A stretch of DNA of 64,000 bases from Bolinopsis microptera (taxonomy: Eukaryota > Ctenophora > Tentaculata > Lobata > Bolinopsidae). Location: contig NC_087075.1 in NCBI RefSeq assembly GCF_026151205.1, forward strand, positions 15,265,628 to 15,329,627, given 5' to 3'. Under the pieces are notes generated by a model. The model was not told where the DNA came from, ran no database searches, and was given only the letters and a program-made list of their open reading frames with translations. The position numbers and the translations under genes were made by a program. Shown in pieces: positions 10,869 through 22,629 of the stretch (the first letter of the stretch is position 1; each line of letters starts with the position of its first letter).

Positions 10869-11683
10869 ATGACTGCGTACAGAACCTCGCTTCTAATACT
10901 CCTCTTTCTGACGGCTGTGATCTCGGACAAACCCCACGTTGCTCTAAAGTTTGGTTATGATCTCTCAAGTTATATAATGATTGCCCCGGACATGTCCCCA
11001 CTGGAGGAGCAGGTGTCAATCTGTGCCTGGATAAAGAAACTGAGTCCCACTTTTCGTAGAGGAGTGTGGCTTCATTACAGGACTGTGGTTAGTAGCAGTG
11101 AGATATTTCTCTCTGATAACCTTGGCTGGGCTTATCTCTTGTCTGGCACACTCCAAAGAGTCAGACTCCGGTACATTCAGAGTGGTACCATATTTGCATT
11201 ACATGGTCTTACAGCCAGCGGGAGAAGACCCCTCTTCTCAATGGCGTGCAGATTGGGACTGCCTCGTCGCGCTCTGGACGGAAGTTCTCTGTCGCAACCG
11301 GCTCTCTCGTTATCGGACAATATCATAACACCTACAAGATGGAGGCTTCGTTTCATAGTGGCTACTCATTCGGAGGTGAAATCACAAAGTTGAACATCCT
11401 GAAACGAGAACTGACCGAACAAGAGGTATCCAAAATGTACAAGTCAGGGATCTGCTCCAGCTTTGAAGAAACACTTGAAACTGACACCCACCTTTCGTGG
11501 GAGACGCTACTTTCCGATGATACCGAAAAACATGGAAACATTGTGAAGTTAAACTTGACCTGTCCTGATCACACGCACGAGCCAACCACTGGGATTCCTA
11601 CAACGGCTGCACCAACTGAAGAATCTGAGGGGGGCTGCAACAACCGCTGGGCAATCCTCCGACTGCCTGAGTTCTATAATAAG
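10869..11683 (+). pseudogene. Secreted pentraxin-domain gene, exon 1, with a frameshift
   Basis: A signal peptide (MTAYRTSLLILLFLTAVIS) is followed by a pentraxin/LamG-like domain. VALKFGYDLSSYIMI and SICAWIKKLS lie in the first frame. The WYHICITW core, the LLNGVQIGT strand and TGSLVIGQYHN…SFGGEITKLNIL lie in another frame. The switch falls at about 11150-11175, where the first frame still reads LSGTLQ and the second resumes near EWYHIC. A one-base loss or two-base gain explains it, and no intron fits. After the domain come Thr/Pro-rich linker sequence (TTGIPTTAAPTEE) and CNNRWAILRLPEFYNK up to a GTGAAG donor. Pentraxin domains are calcium-dependent extracellular lectins used in innate recognition. 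The gene is either a recent pseudogene or carries a sequencing error. Confidence 0.7.
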
Positions 11684-11837
11684 GTGAAGATAATATTATG
11701 ATTTGTAGTAAATTAGTAAGTAATTAATCGGGGGTTTATTTATTTCATATTTTTATACCAACAAATTGAATATATGAGGTATGGTTTGTGCTGAAGATTG
11801 TAGGAAATTACATATTATCTTTAATGAGTTTTTTCAG

Positions 11838-11969
11838 GAAGTGACAGCCACCATGGTGCAAGATTTGAGGGAAAGATGGGAACTTCTAGCTGAGTTTGAA
11901 GGGCATGTCATAGATGATAGCTTAATATCCCACCTGAAGGAACATCACTGTACCAACGAACAACAATAA
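11838..11969 (+). CDS. Terminal exon of the pentraxin-like gene
   Basis: The acceptor tgagttttttcag ends at 11837. The frame continues in phase 0 from the previous exon: YNK-EVTATMVQDLRERWELL, then LAEFEGHVIDDSLISHLKEH, and ends HCTNEQQ at 11967-11969. The intron is 154 bp. The tail is helical and charged, and I do not recognise it as a named domain. Confidence 0.55.
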   Translation, partial: EVTATMVQDLRERWELLAEFEGHVIDDSLISHLKEHHCTNEQQ

Positions 11970-12900
11970 CTCTCGCGGTACTTTGTCATTTTTAGGTATG
12001 GGCATTAAAATAAAACGATAAAGTTTTTATTCACCACCTGATAAAACCTTAATATTCACCACTTCTTAAAATGATATCTTTGTCACCTTAACATATTATT
12101 CTGTCCCTGCAGATTTACGAAACCAGGAAAAGACACAATAATACGAAGCTCAAGATGAGGATTTATTAAGCTAGTGACATTTCTGACTTCACTAGTGACA
12201 TTATGTGAACATTCTATGAACGATATACGTTTTTATAATGAACTCAACGAAACAGCGTAAAGAATCTATTAGATTAATTTCTGGTTTTAATTACTTTAAG
12301 TTTAACTTAATCATTACGGTTTGATGAACTCTTATTGATGCGGTCAACTATAATACACAGCTTCGTATAGCTGTATAGTGTTATAAGAGTTAACAATTTT
12401 AAAAATAAGATACAACTTATTTAGCTAGTAAAACTTCACTGGTGACATAATGCGAACTTTCTCTAAGTCTAAATAATATTTTAGTATTAACGGTTTCTGA
12501 TTTTATAATGAACTAATTTATAATTTACAATTAATTTGGGGATATATTTTTGATTCACGTGAGTTACGACGTTAAGTTAAATCATTTTTGTTTTAGAATA
12601 TGAATGAATCGATTAATATCAGTTGGAAATATTTCTCCTAAATTTCGTTTCTTCATTTTGATACTTTAAACCCTAATCAGGAGTAAAAGACCACTTTCCT
12701 AAATCAGTCCAATAACGTTTTAAGTACAATAAACGGCAGTAATGTGTAATAATAGTTCATAAATTACGGACCTGATTTTATACAATCAAAAAATAGGCAC
12801 ATGTATATTGAGTCGCACCCACTAAACCTTACTGGCTGGCCGTGTCACTAGAATTGGATTAATTTAAACAGATGCAAGACGTGAATGACAAGTAAATAGG
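11970..12900. other. Intergenic AT-rich sequence
   Basis: No gene seen. 'cattatgtgaacattctatg' and 'cataatgcgaactttctcta' (about 12198 and 12446) lie in similar contexts and may be a diverged tandem duplication. Confidence 0.4.
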
Positions 12901-12903
12901 GTG

Positions 12904-13303
12904 AAAAATTTTGCGAAATTATAGGGTGTTTTAGACGACATTTGGCATTAAAGAAATTTGTAGGACAGCAATAAACTGGGATTGAAAAGAATCAAGTACT
13001 TACGTAAATTTGGTAACTTCACAACAGTAATCTGTATTCTCCAATCAGAATTTACGACTTACTCAGGCCTCATCGTCTTAAGATTTTGACATTTCCTACG
13101 GTCTCGGGGACACTATTGACTATATATAGAAGTTTTCTAGAATGTTTGCTTGGATTTTATGAGTCTGACAGATATTTACTAATTTACAGTTCAAATCTTG
13201 ACTGAAGATACAAACACAGCCCAGTTATCAGGCGACCATGGGGACTAGGGTGCTTATCTTTTTTTCTGGGATTCTATTTTTTCTGGGGGGGGGGGGGGGG
13301 GGG
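12904..13303. repeat. Dispersed repeat, copy 1, ending in a G tract
   Basis: About 400 bp that recurs as its reverse complement at 61435-61825, with high identity over most of its length, including the block 'tttggcattaaagaaatttg' and the stretch around the CCATGGGGACTAGG segment. It ends in an uninterrupted run of more than 20 G at 13284-13304. In copy 2 the same sequence is the body of an element with hAT-like terminal repeats, so this is probably a truncated copy of that family. Confidence 0.8.
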
Positions 13304-13354
13304 GCAATTGAGTAGCCATTATCTAAAGTTACCCCATTCTGGGACATGTTGCAC

Positions 13355-13443
13355 TTTCGCTTTCACTTTGTATGTGGTATTATTATTTCACTTTCACTTT
13401 CACTCTGTATGTGGTATTATTATTTCACTTTCACTTTCACTTC
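13355..13443. repeat. CTTTCA tandem with a 37-bp duplication
   Basis: Two blocks of ttcactttcacttt separated by the repeated segment 'tgtatgtggtattattattt'. The same TTTCAC hexamer forms a larger array at 17021-17133. Confidence 0.75.
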
Positions 13444-13905
13444 ACAGTGGTTCTGGGACACGTAAGACGTAGAGGGTGGTACGACGAGGAATACAATTAC
13501 TATAACGTCAATGTAAACCAGATCTTTAGAAGAAGGTAATGGTAATTATAGACCAATTAGTAATCAATATAACCGGGAAGTTACTGGAAAGTAATCAGGG
13601 TAATTGAGCCTTAATTCATGAGGTTGTTACATTTATAACGATTTTGTTCACGATGACTGATGAGACGCCACTTTAACCCTCGAGTAATTTTGTTTTGATG
13701 GATTTTATAGTCTCACAATCATAACATTTTGTAAAACTGTTGAACTAAAAACTTTACATCGCCGAGATGAACTCTCTAACTACAGCCTGTTAACACTTTA
13801 ATCTACTTTATCACACCTCAATTATATTCACAGGACAGCTCAATAATTTTTTACCAAAAGTTACCACCCCAGTTTCAAGAATAAAACGGGCACTGTTCGT
13901 ATTAC

Positions 13906-14065
13906 CCCCTAGTTACCACCTAATTACCACCAAGTTACCACCTAGTTACCCCCTAGTTACCCCCTAGTTACCACCTAGTTACCACCTAGTTACCACCTAG
14001 TTACCAGCTAGTTACCACCTTGTTACCACCCAGTTACCACCCAGTTACAACCTTGTTACCATCCC
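13906..14065. repeat. Minisatellite of about 11 bp (TTACCACCTAG)
   Basis: Tandem ttaccacctag / ttaccccctag units, flanked on both sides by copies of 'aagattaaaacgggcactgt' (about 13880 and 14071). Confidence 0.85.
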
Positions 14066-16089
14066 AGTTTCAAGATTAAAACGGGCACTGTTCGTATTGT
14101 GACCCCCCGAAAGTGTGGCAAAGAGCTCGAAGTCGGACAACTTTACATTTTGGGAATAGAAGTAAACCGAAAATTTGACTCAAACCTTCTAAAAATCACC
14201 AGGTAATCTGAGAAAAAAAGACGATTTAAATTTCGGTTCGTTCATCGATGATATATAAACAAGAATTGCGCCCGTTGTTTCGTTTTGGCGGACGCTAGAT
14301 TTCCATTTCACATTTACTATAAATTTAAGTATAAGCTCCAATCAGCTCACTTCAATCTTCATGATAATAATATTGATAAATTATGCATCAAATACGGGAA
14401 ACACTTGAAATTCAGTTCAATTGCCGTAGAACTTAACTTGTATCTGTAATTCAAGAAATTATCAGCAAAGGTAAACTATACTCGTGTATACATCAATACA
14501 CTACGCGTGCCACGTACAAATTGGGCGTATCACAGTGCTGGCAAGCACGACCGTTGCATTTATTGTGGGTATACTATGTTCCCCATTTACTATTATACCC
14601 CCTTTACTATTATACCCCCTTTACTATTATACCCCCTTTGGTACACGTTACAAGCCTCTTTTGTGCACGCGAAGCGTGCACTCCGGCCGCCTCCGGCAGG
14701 AGTTTTCCAGGCATTAAGACTCATCGGAAGTCGTTAAGCAGAATTATTTTTAGTTCAAAACATTCTAATTTGATGTCAAAGATGACAGGAATAAAAAATA
14801 GTTATGTTGAGATTTTTAAGAAATTTGCATAAAATACTCGCCAGCACTGTTATACGAAATTCGGTAAAAAACCCAAAATCGCCATATTCAGGTGCCTTAA
14901 AAACCATGTTAAAATTGAGTTAGAGATCTGAAATTTTTCAGGGCGTCTAGACGTTGATCAAATCGACTGCAAAAAAAGTTTCAGGTTTCAGGAGTATCGG
15001 GAAATGGGTTTTCTAGAACCCCTGTTTTACGACAGATTGTCGTGATATATATATATATACATATTCAGGGATAGACGCTTTGCCAGTCAATTGTAGCCTG
15101 TATTTAATTGTCCATAGATTCAAAAGTATAAAAGATAAAGCCATTTCCGACCACAGGTCTTGCAAATAATTGTTTACACTTTAGTTTACATTGTATAAAA
15201 AAATTATTTGACGTCATAAACACCCCTTGATGACGTCATCAAGTTAACCGTTTTTAAAACTTGATTTTTGACAAAGTAATAACTTTTAAAATTAATTTTA
15301 AACCATTAAGGAGTAATTTTATTCAAAATCTGAGGAGATTTTCATCTTAGATAATTGTTCAAGCATTCTGAAAATCTACCGGAAAGTTTTTCTAGCTTGC
15401 TCCTTCATAAAGATATTCGTCATTGAAGTTTGTGCTTTTTTGAAGAATTATTTTATAAAAACGTCAATTTTGCGATTTAGTATTCTCTGGTGTTGGGCCA
15501 TGCCTTGAGTTGAGGAGCTCAGTTCTGCTTCCTATAGGTATAAATTGTGCATTAGGCTAGTTTTGAAGTTGAAAATCGAAAAGTTGCACACGTGGGGACA
15601 CGCCCAAATTGATAGAAAATTGCTAAAATCACTGAAAATTGCTGTTTTCGTCATTTTCTGTCAACTTTAGAGTGCCGTTGTGATTACAGTTCTTCTTGAA
15701 ATACTTTGAAACTTTGCATGCTTATCAAGCTATATATAAAACAATTACATGCAAAAATTTACGGCGATTCAATATTGGATGCGCACGCAACGTCCGCTCA
15801 AAGTTTGCACGTGCGAAAGGTGAGAATTTTGCTCATTCGTGATTTCCAACAAATTCTGCTTTGCCACGACAGTTTAATGTCATTATATATGAATTTAATG
15901 CCAACTTGAATGAGTATTAGGTGGCATATTCAGTCAGTGATCGACCGATATGCTTACCTAAACACAAGGAAATGTTTTTAAAGGAAAATTTCGAAATCGT
16001 TGAAACTTCCTCCTTATTAATTAATGAAGATATCAGTTTATATTTCGACTTTATAAAGTACCCTGACATTATAATCAAAAAGAGATGAT
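14066..16089. other. Intergenic sequence without a recognised gene
   Basis: It contains a 15-bp tandem (ttactattataccccc-like, four copies at 14587-14637). A segment at about 14265-14310 (caagaattgcgcc … gcggacgctagatttccat) recurs diverged at 60648-60690. The rest is AT-rich with no coding signal. Confidence 0.4.
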
Positions 16090-16595
16090 ATTTTACCAAA
16101 ACCCATATTCATGGGTAGAGTGGACCGCTGCCAGTGTCTCTCTTTCCCAAACAAAAGGAAATGATATTAATTTGATTGACCGTTCTCAAATGCAAAATGA
16201 TACCGAGAATGAAATCGGTCGCTCGCTTTTCCCATTCATTTACAATTGTAATAGATTAAGAAGATCTACCCAAAGGCAGCTGTACTCGGCAATAAAGATT
16301 CAATAAACTTCAGCTAATTCAATAAGCAATAACTACTACCCTTACCCCGAAATACTAGGTATCGATCCGAACGCAACCCAAAGAGATTTTTACAGCATCT
16401 GACTGATGTAATCAATCGAAATTTATTACAATTCGTAAGCCGTGAATGAATGGAAAAAGCGAGCGACCGATTTCATTCTCGGTATCATTTTGCATTTGAG
16501 AACGGTCAATCAAATTAATATCATTTCCTTTTGTTTGGGAAAGAGAGACACTGGCAGCGGTCCACTCTACCCATGAATATGGGTTTTGGTAAAAT
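16090..16595. mobile_element. Foldback/MITE element with 151-bp inverted arms
   Basis: 16090-16240 is the near-perfect reverse complement of 16445-16595. I see about one mismatch, near the inner end. The outer end is attttaccaaaacccatatt. The 204-bp centre has no coding capacity. A second, diverged copy lies at 34671-35037. Very long arms with a short unique centre are typical of foldback elements. No clear target duplication was found. Confidence 0.85.
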
Positions 16596-17020
16596 TACCT
16601 AATAGTAATATTATACATTACATGCATCATATACATTAAAACACAGTCGCGCCGCGCATTCATAGATCACAGGCTATCTATACATCACATCTCCGCAAGC
16701 AATCCTCGCGCGCGCGCAACTTTTTCGTTGCATGGTAACTAACGAAAGGACTGACGACATATTTAAACCCACCTATCTCGTTCTCCAAAATCCACGTTTT
16801 TCTGCAAAAATTAACCTCCATTCGTAACCTTTCACTATTGCCTTTTTTCAAAAGGGTGAAAAGGAAAAAATAAGGTCTATAACCGGTGACTCAGGTGCAC
16901 CCTGGCAATGAAGTACAGTGATGTCCCGTCTAACTTAAGGAATGCGATGGTGAGAAGGAGAATAGACTGCACGTGCGGGGTGTCTTCTTGTGGACATACC
17001 ACTTGTAACTCTGCTTTTCA

Positions 17021-17028
17021 GATAAATT

Positions 17029-17073
<45 letters not shown>

Positions 17074-17076
17074 CTT

Positions 17077-17107
<31 letters not shown>

Positions 17108-17133
17108 CATTTTCACTTTCATTTTCACTTTCG
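17021..17133. repeat. (TTTCAC)n microsatellite
   Basis: About 18 hexamers with occasional TTTTAC and TTTCAT variants. The FTFTFT reading frame through it is a by-product. Confidence 0.9.
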
Positions 17134-17832
17134 CTGGTATTGTAACTCTGCTTTTCAATTTAATCTTTGAGGTGCAGTTGCACTGTTTGAGTGGTATTGT
17201 TGCTTATTTTATTTCACGCTGGATCAAGGAAAGAAAAACGTTTTTTGTAGTATAAGATCGAAATTGCATTGGAATAATGTAAAATTACACACAGCTCAGC
17301 TTATTATTTTGCGCTGTTAAATTGTATATTTATAATTGCATAGCTTGGATAGTGTTAAGTTTGAACGGTTTCCTCCTTTTCCATTGTGTTAAACTTTACA
17401 GATTTCTGTTACCTCGCTCCGCGACGCTAAGATCCGTTCTCTTTGCCTTTCTACCACGTCCTTTTGTAGCCGCTATGTTGAACAAGGTTTGCTGGAAATA
17501 TAATCTATCGTCTAAAGATATTTGAATCTGACGACGTAACACTAATTCAATATTTTTGTAGTAATAGAATGCTTTCTCCAGTAAAGCACAAAGTTTTATT
17601 CGTGGTTTTAGTTGAAACCAAACTTAGTCCAGGGAAGAAACAAACTTTTATAAATTCTTTGCTTTTAAGGTTGCTGTTGGACGATAGATTTTGAGGATGT
17701 TTCAAGTTGTTATGGTGAAAAAATAAAGCCCGAGCAATCAGAGTTTCCTCTCATTGGTGAGACATTGTATTAACGAAAAAGATCAAGGTTAAATCAGCTA
17801 TAAGAAGATAAGACAATGTATAAGGGGAACAA

Positions 17833-17975
17833 GTGTGTAATTGTACACTTGTGTAATTGTACAAGTGTGTTATTGTACACGTGTGTAATTGTAAAATGTA
17901 CACGTGTGTAATTGTACAAGTGTGTAATTGTACACGTGTGTAATTGTTTACGTGTGTAATTGTACACGTGTGTAA
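17833..17975. repeat. Minisatellite of 14-18 bp (GTGTAATTGTACAC)
   Basis: Tandem gtgtaattgtacacgt units, each containing the palindromic tetramers GTAC and ACGT, so the array can form many small hairpins. Confidence 0.85.
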
Positions 17976-18235
17976 TTGTATTTAGGGGGGATGTGAAATG
18001 TGGTTATTTTGTTTAATATTTGCGCAATGTTCAGTTATACCATTTACAGCTGAATCTATTTCAGAGAACTTCGAGATCGAGAAAAGAGAACAATAAAAAA
18101 CCATAACAATTCCTCTGCTATCCTATACCTAGTATACACATGGGGATTGTGGTAAATGTGGCCTGCATGTTTACAGACACACGAACACACAAACAAACAC
18201 CCGAATGAAGAAGTGGCGAATGACAGCTGTGATCA

Positions 18236-18297
18236 TGTTCCTAAGATGCGACAATGTCGCCTAAAATGCGACAATGTCGCCTAAAATGCGACAATGT
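18236..18297. repeat. 20-bp tandem repeat built on GCGACAATGTCGC
   Basis: Three copies of aagatgcgacaatgtcgcct-like units. Each holds the dyad gcgaca-a-tgtcgc, so this is an array of identical stem-loops. Confidence 0.8.
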
Positions 18298-18905
18298 CCT
18301 GTAGGATGCCTATTTAACTTAATTAAAACTGCATTGTTTATTTGATACGTGGTTATTAGGTATTGCTTTTCAGCTAATTTCTAAAACTGTGTTTTACAGT
18401 CAGAGGATATAAATTATAAAGAATCAAGCTAGAGGGTAATTTTAATTCTCTTTTCAACTAAAACTATTTGTGGGTAATCGTTGTTTCTCAGAAGAGCAAG
18501 TTATGAATTTTTATAAGAAAATTTAACTTTAGAAACAAAATATAAGATAAACATTCTATGCTAACGGTTTATTACATAACTGACAATTATTCAAAATTCT
18601 AAAAAGAAACAAAGCGTGTCGTTTGATTCAGTTTCTTATTTCAATCACGGCATTCAAAATGATGTTGCAATAAGCCTCATCAAAATATAAAGGAGTTCCT
18701 TCTTGAAAAAATAACTCCAAGGTTTTTAAGATTCTTTGCTTAGTCAGAGTCGCATGTTTTCCGTGATTTCGATCGAGTTGAGATTCTGAAAGACATAGAA
18801 ATTGGCTACTTTGTCAATTTTAAATAAGTAAATATATTGATTACATAATTTCTAACCTTCAAGGCTAAAAGAAAAATGGTCAATGGAATTGGTCAATAAC
18901 ATACT
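18298..18905. other. 3' flank of the acidic-protein gene
   Basis: AT-rich DNA with no exon seen. The 3' end of the minus-strand gene must lie here, but no canonical AATAAA was found on that strand close to the stop codon. Confidence 0.4.
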
Positions 18906-19210
18906 TTATAAACGAAGGACGGCCATGAGAAGAGGAACTGCGGCGATGGACATGCTAAGTGCACTACTGTCATCATCACCTTCACCTTCACCTCCAGCAT
19001 CTTCACCTCCAGCATCTTCACCTCCAGCATCTTCACCTCCAGCATCTTCACCTCCAGCATCTTCACCTCCAGCATCTTCACCTCCAGCATCTTCACCCCC
19101 AGCATCTTCACCTCCAGCATCTTCACCTCCAGCATCTTCACCTCCAGCATCTTCACCTCCAGCATCTTCACCTCCAGCATCTTCACCTCCAGCATCTTCA
19201 CCATCTGAGC
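18906..19210 (-). CDS. Acidic repeat protein, exon 2 (repeat and GPI-type tail)
   Basis: After the acceptor (attgatttcag, minus strand) the frame reads SDGEDAGGEDAGG and continues as about 14 GGEDA pentapeptides encoded by a 15-bp tandem repeat. Then come EGEGDDDSSA and a hydrophobic end, LSMSIAAVPLLMAVLRL, with the stop at 18906-18908. Small residues followed by a short hydrophobic C terminus match a GPI-attachment signal. Joined to exon 1 the product is about 118 residues, almost wholly Gly/Glu/Asp/Ala after signal cleavage. It should be a strongly negative cell-surface protein that could bind calcium or polycations; that function is inference. The opposite strand is also open (SPPAS repeats) but lacks a signal peptide and splice support. 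Confidence 0.65.
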
Positions 19211-19395
19211 CTGAAATCAATTAGGTTCATGGTAATAATTTGTATTGCAGTTATCCAAATTGATTTATCCTGGTCTTCAGTAGAAGCGTCTAATACCTCC
19301 TCTGTACAAAACATTCGCAATGAATATATTAATTAGAAAATGCCAGTAGAAGTATATTATTATCAACATATTGAATTATAGTTTAGTTAACTTAC

Positions 19396-19447
19396 GGATC
19401 CCAACAACCATCAGGCCCATGAGGATAGCGATGAGGAAGAATTTCAT
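19396..19447 (-). CDS. Acidic repeat protein, exon 1 (signal peptide)
   Basis: On the minus strand the frame reads MKFFLIAILMGLMVVGI plus one base, then a perfect GTAAGT donor. The phase matches exon 2 (1+2 nt, forming one Arg codon) across a 185-bp intron. The hydrophobic core is a clear secretory signal. The start codon follows a TATA box by about 40 bp, so the untranslated leader is very short unless an upstream start or trans-splicing is used. Confidence 0.65.
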
Positions 19448-19486
19448 TTTGATTATCTTGATAATTGTAAGTGTTAAATTAACAGT

Positions 19487-19494
19487 TATTTATA
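19487..19494 (-). promoter_or_regulatory. TATA box of the acidic-protein gene
   Basis: TATAAATA on the minus strand, 40 bp before the start codon, predicting transcription from about 19460. Confidence 0.55.
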
Positions 19495-19752
19495 GAAAAC
19501 GAAACCTAACTGCTTGACAGAAAAAAATTTATAAAAACACAAGGAAAGTCAAGGCTGATTATCAAACTATGATGATCAAAGGATTCGAAATGAATCTCAT
19601 GACACTATAAGACTTGTCAGCTGTCATGATCGTGAAGAACGGACCAGTAAACGGGTTAAACTGAGTAACACTGATAACTGACCGCTGGAGCAGAATTTTA
19701 TAGGCGCTGCGTTCTCACGCGTCTTCTAGAATATCGGTAGCTGCAGGCGTGT

Positions 19753-19808
19753 CACGTGACACGACACGTGTCATGTGATACTACAATTGTCACGTGATAC
19801 GACACGTG
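19753..19808. promoter_or_regulatory. Cluster of four CACGTG E-boxes
   Basis: CACGTG occurs at 19753, 19765, 19791 and 19803, spaced 12, 26 and 12 bp, inside a larger imperfect palindrome (gtcacgtgacacgacacgtg). It lies about 260-320 bp upstream of the acidic-protein promoter. CACGTG is the binding core of bHLH-leucine-zipper factors of the MYC/MAX, USF and MITF type. Confidence 0.5.
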
Positions 19809-19970
19809 TCACTGTCAGAACGTGCTACATCAGAACATGGAATAATGCGTCATTGATGTGACCTTAGTGCAGATCGGTTTCTCTTTGTCCGAGTAGAACT
19901 AACAAGATATCCTGATCATTAGCTATGAAAACAAAATGAAGTTAAGCTTTCCTCTAACAGCCAGTGTAGT

Positions 19971-20320
<350 letters not shown>

Positions 20321-21357
20321 ATATTTTCTGTGTAGCTGAGTTGAGGCGGGTCACTTGACAGCTTCGAACTATATTGATAGCCTCCAGAGTAGGAATTGAG
20401 GTAATTTATATCGGTTTCTCGAGGGGTTCCCAGAGGAGAAGCTGATGGGTCAGAAGCTCGTCATGTCTTGCGAGATGACCAGCTAGCCTCATCCTCCGCT
20501 CAGATATCTTATCAGATGCTCTTATGAGGTTTCAGTACACTTTGGCGTTAGTCTGCCGCTCTGACCAGTCTATGTGCCAACCATTTAACTTCACTTTCTA
20601 TAAAGAGAGAATATCGTTGATCTGTGCCATTAATTAATCTATAACTTAATCTATAAAGCTATAATATAATCACTAACACCATACTGAAACAATTTCATTT
20701 TGTATTCCACAAAGTTGAGAGTTGAAACTGCAGAGCTTTCACTACTACGTGATCATAACCAATCAGATAACTTAGTTTAAAGCTATCCCTTTACAGGTAA
20801 AGGTGGGACATGATGATAAGATCAGACAGACTCAACAGTCCAGCAATAATTCCAGAGTAGGAGTTGAGGTAATTATATCGGTTTCTCTTTACTGGTGTTG
20901 ATGGAGAAAGAGATTACACTTTACTCCATTATGTTGTATGGAACTAGCAGGATCGCTAGCTAAATAAACATTCCTCTTCAATTGTTAATCTGTTTAGACT
21001 CTGGAAGACTAAAGTCATTAGTCAACAATCAACAATCATCCTACTGCGGTGCTAACCAAACATTCCTCAATATGTTACCCTCTACCTTCCACTACCAGTG
21101 TCGGTTTAGGGTACGGACTACAGTATGCCATCTGCAAAGCAACAACTCTCAAAAAGAAAACACGGCGGTGGTATAAGACCCAACGTATGGGTACTGACTT
21201 TCGCCTATATCAGGGAGATTAATATAGATCGCAATTACATATTAAATCGGTAACCGACTATAACTGCGAATTGATTAAAAAAACAGTACACGTGCACTTG
21301 AAAGAAAAGCAGACAATTGAACTTTTGTAGTACAAACTTCCACAGATTTACCAAATA

Positions 21358-22629
21358 CCTTATCGGACCTTATTTGGACGGACATTACATGAACGGACAT
21401 AATTATGAACGGACATTAATATGAACGCTCGAAGGCATTCAAAACCATCAAAAATCCGAATTTTTTTCAATTTTTTTGACGTTTTTTTAATTTCAGCAAA
21501 TGATTTTTAAATCCATTTTTTATACAGTAAGTAAGAAAAGCAGTCATTAAGCAGTAAAAATGTTAAAATATGTGTTCATGAATCATGATCAGTTTCTAAT
21601 ATCACATATCATCTTCATCAAATGGGTTTTCGCGCATGAAATAGTCCATGCTTAAAGCATCAGTGATTTCTAGCTTTATGGAAACCTTTTTTTATCAAAC
21701 TACCCCGGTCCTGCATTTCAGCGTTAACTTTTACAATCCATTCGGCGTGAAGTGGTTTTATCTTAGACAACTTAAGGTTAACCTTAACATCACGTGGAGC
21801 TTTCCTAGCACTGTTTCATTACCGCCCCCGAGTAATATGAACTATAACAACTTCGGACAATGTCCTTGGCAACACGATTTACCGTTACGTACGTTTTGGT
21901 ACGTTTTGGTGAGTTTGGCAGGGCGTGCTCAGGACAACTGCATCGAGTGCGTCCTCCTCCAGCTCAGCATTGAGTTATCGTTTGTCGGAGTGTATCCCGG
22001 AACCGGTGGTGTGTCTGGGTACTGTTCCATAAATCTGCCTAGACCAACTTTGAAACTGTCTAACAATGTGATACTCCGGAGCTCCGATGGGAGCACGTTG
22101 AAGAGCTGAGCTGCTCTATCTCTAAAGCTGTTGTCGTAATCTGTTCTTACCGACAACTGTGCGTTTTCGTTCATGGCTGGGATCTCTGCCTTAATACCAT
22201 GCCTTTGATGAGACTTGAACTCGAAGCCCGTATCGTTCGGAGCATGTTCATTAGAGGCTGGAACTGGTTATATCTAGAGGCTGGAACAAGTTTGTCATGT
22301 TGGCGGGGACTAGCTTATGAACTATGTTGTTGAGTGCCATAATTTCATTGACTTTTTTCCGCCAAATGACCCTTGAAAACATCATAATATACTAGTAGAG
22401 TTTTCTGTGCCTCTGGCAGACCAAGGAGAACCTTTCCGTCGTTAACTTACGGCACAATAAAGTTCTCAAAGTTGTCATATTCTGGGCAAAAAATTCGAAA
22501 TGAAAAAATTTCAACGGACTTTAACTTGGACGGACATTAATTGAACGGACTTTATTTGAACGGACATTAATATGAACGCTAGGGCCTCCAGCGTTCAAGT
22601 AATGTCCGTCCAAATAAGGTCCGATAAGG
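21358..22629. mobile_element. TIR element, 1272 bp, TA target duplication
   Basis: Both ends carry the inverted repeat CCTTATCGGACCTTATTTGG continuing ACGGACATTA (about 30 bp). TA flanks each side (21356-21357 and 22630-22631). Copy B of the host unit shows the empty site, with a single TA, so boundaries and target duplication are directly visible. No transposase was found. The sub-ends carry 'aacgct…agcgtt' dyads. The TA target suggests Tc1/mariner-type mobilisation. Related fragments lie near 43.5, 59.7 and 62.9 kb. Confidence 0.85.
21929..22174 (-). mobile_element. 3' end of a CR1/L2-like LINE captured in the TIR element
   Basis: The minus-strand frame reads RAAQLFNVLPSELRSITLLD, then SFKVGLGRFMEQYPDTPPVP, then GYTPTNDNS. 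This parallels the C terminus of the intact LINE at 24754-27939 (SKLWNKVPSEV, SFKVSLSKFLALIPDNPPVS, GYTCSWSNS). It is a 5'-truncated copy of a related but distinct family, lying inside the 1272-bp element in reverse orientation. Confidence 0.75.

Noticed and set aside
18883..19336. Plus-strand SPPAS and HLHLQ repeat frames
   Set aside because: The minus strand has signal peptide, splice sites in phase, TATA box and a GPI-like end. The plus frames have none.
21648..22109. A 153-codon plus-strand frame in the TIR element
   Set aside because: It overlaps, antisense, the recognisable LINE C-terminal fragment and has no family resemblance.
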